Of a stretch of 6,510 nucleotides of DNA, positions 6,297 to 6,510 are shown piece by piece. The translations under genes and the position numbers were made by a program. The DNA is taken from the NCBI GenBank assembly GCA_002474415.1, contig DLQV01000026.1:6224-12733 (forward strand), given 5' to 3'. This DNA comes from Lachnospiraceae bacterium UBA7598. Lineage in GTDB: Bacteria > Bacillota > Clostridia > Lachnospirales > Lachnospiraceae. Each line of letters begins with the position of its first letter. The stretch's first letter is position 1. The notes beneath the pieces are model-generated. The model had not been told where the DNA came from. It made no database searches and saw nothing but the letters and a program-made list of their open reading frames with translations.

Positions 6297-6510
6297 TGGA
6301 ACAGAACGAATATAAAATGGGACAAGTGAAACAGAACCGTCCGGCCGCAAGAGGTCCGATGGGAAGACGTTCGATGGGCGGTGGAGAAAAACCGAAAGAT
6401 TTCATCGGTACGTGGAAAAAGCTGCTCGGCTACTGCAAAAGGTATCTGGCAATCATTATTATCGCTATTATCTGTGCTACGGTGGGAACCGTTTGTACAC
6501 TGGCGGGACC
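6296..6510 (+). CDS. ABC exporter half-transporter, second subunit (partial, 3' end beyond the window)
   Basis: Only the first 71 codons are present and the frame is still open at the window edge. Seen: a polar N-terminal tail rich in Arg, Gly, Met and Pro (about residues 1-35, including RGPMGRRSMGGGEKPKD), a short amphipathic stretch (FIGTWKKLLGYCKRY) and the start of the first membrane helix (LAIIIIAIICATVGTVCTLAG). Such a Gly/Met/Arg-rich leader ending in a GEKPKDF-like motif before helix 1 is familiar from the second subunit of heterodimeric ABC exporters in Clostridia. The one-base overlap with the upstream gene supports a two-subunit transporter. This partner is predicted to carry the intact catalytic Glu and switch His that the first subunit lacks, but its ATPase domain lies outside the window, so this cannot be seen here. 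Confidence 0.85.
   Translation, partial: MEQNEYKMGQVKQNRPAARGPMGRRSMGGGEKPKDFIGTWKKLLGYCKRYLAIIIIAIICATVGTVCTLAG

Noticed and set aside
1..6510. CRISPR arrays, tRNA or rRNA genes, insertion sequences, attachment sites, toxin-antitoxin or phage genes
   Set aside because: No repeat-spacer pattern, RNA gene-like fold, transposase motif or paired terminal repeats were seen. Nearly the whole window is occupied by four conserved chromosomal-type genes.

Overview
The window reads as a chromosomal segment from a Gram-positive anaerobe of the Clostridia, most likely a Lachnospiraceae-type gut bacterium. This assignment is inference. It rests on strong AAAGGAGG-type ribosome sites, an intrinsic terminator with a T8 tract, a near-consensus sigma-A promoter, moderate GC content, and a gene style (a large dCache/PAS/GGDEF-like hybrid kinase, and a MarR-ABC-ABC operon) that is common in that family. 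No marker gene fixes the genus. All genes are on the + strand and coding density is high.

Layout: (1) 10-3909 encodes a 1299-residue membrane-bound hybrid sensor histidine kinase. It has an extracytoplasmic sensor flanked by two membrane helices, then HAMP-like, PAS, degenerate GGDEF, GAF-like, HisKA, HATPase and receiver modules. (2) 3910-4010 is a compact control region. A strong terminator for the kinase gene is physically interlaced with the promoter of the next gene, and a short inverted repeat directly abuts the -10 box. (3) 4011-4454 encodes a MarR-family repressor. (4) 4455-4538 holds a probable terminator hairpin overlapping the marR stop codon, and a second, better copy of the same inverted repeat. 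(5) 4539-6296 encodes a type IV ABC exporter half-transporter whose ATPase site carries non-canonical residues. (6) 6296-6510 is the start of a second half-transporter, overlapping the first by one base and running off the window.

The last three genes form a familiar unit: a MarR repressor that probably controls itself and a heterodimeric multidrug-type exporter (BmrC/BmrD or TM287/TM288-like) through a shared CTAAC-N3-GTTAG operator. The kinase gene is separated from this unit by its own terminator and need not be functionally linked to it. No new class of system was found. The most informative details are the matched operators, the terminator/promoter overlap, the asymmetric ATPase site of the exporter, and the kinase's array of sensor domains with a disabled GGDEF module.
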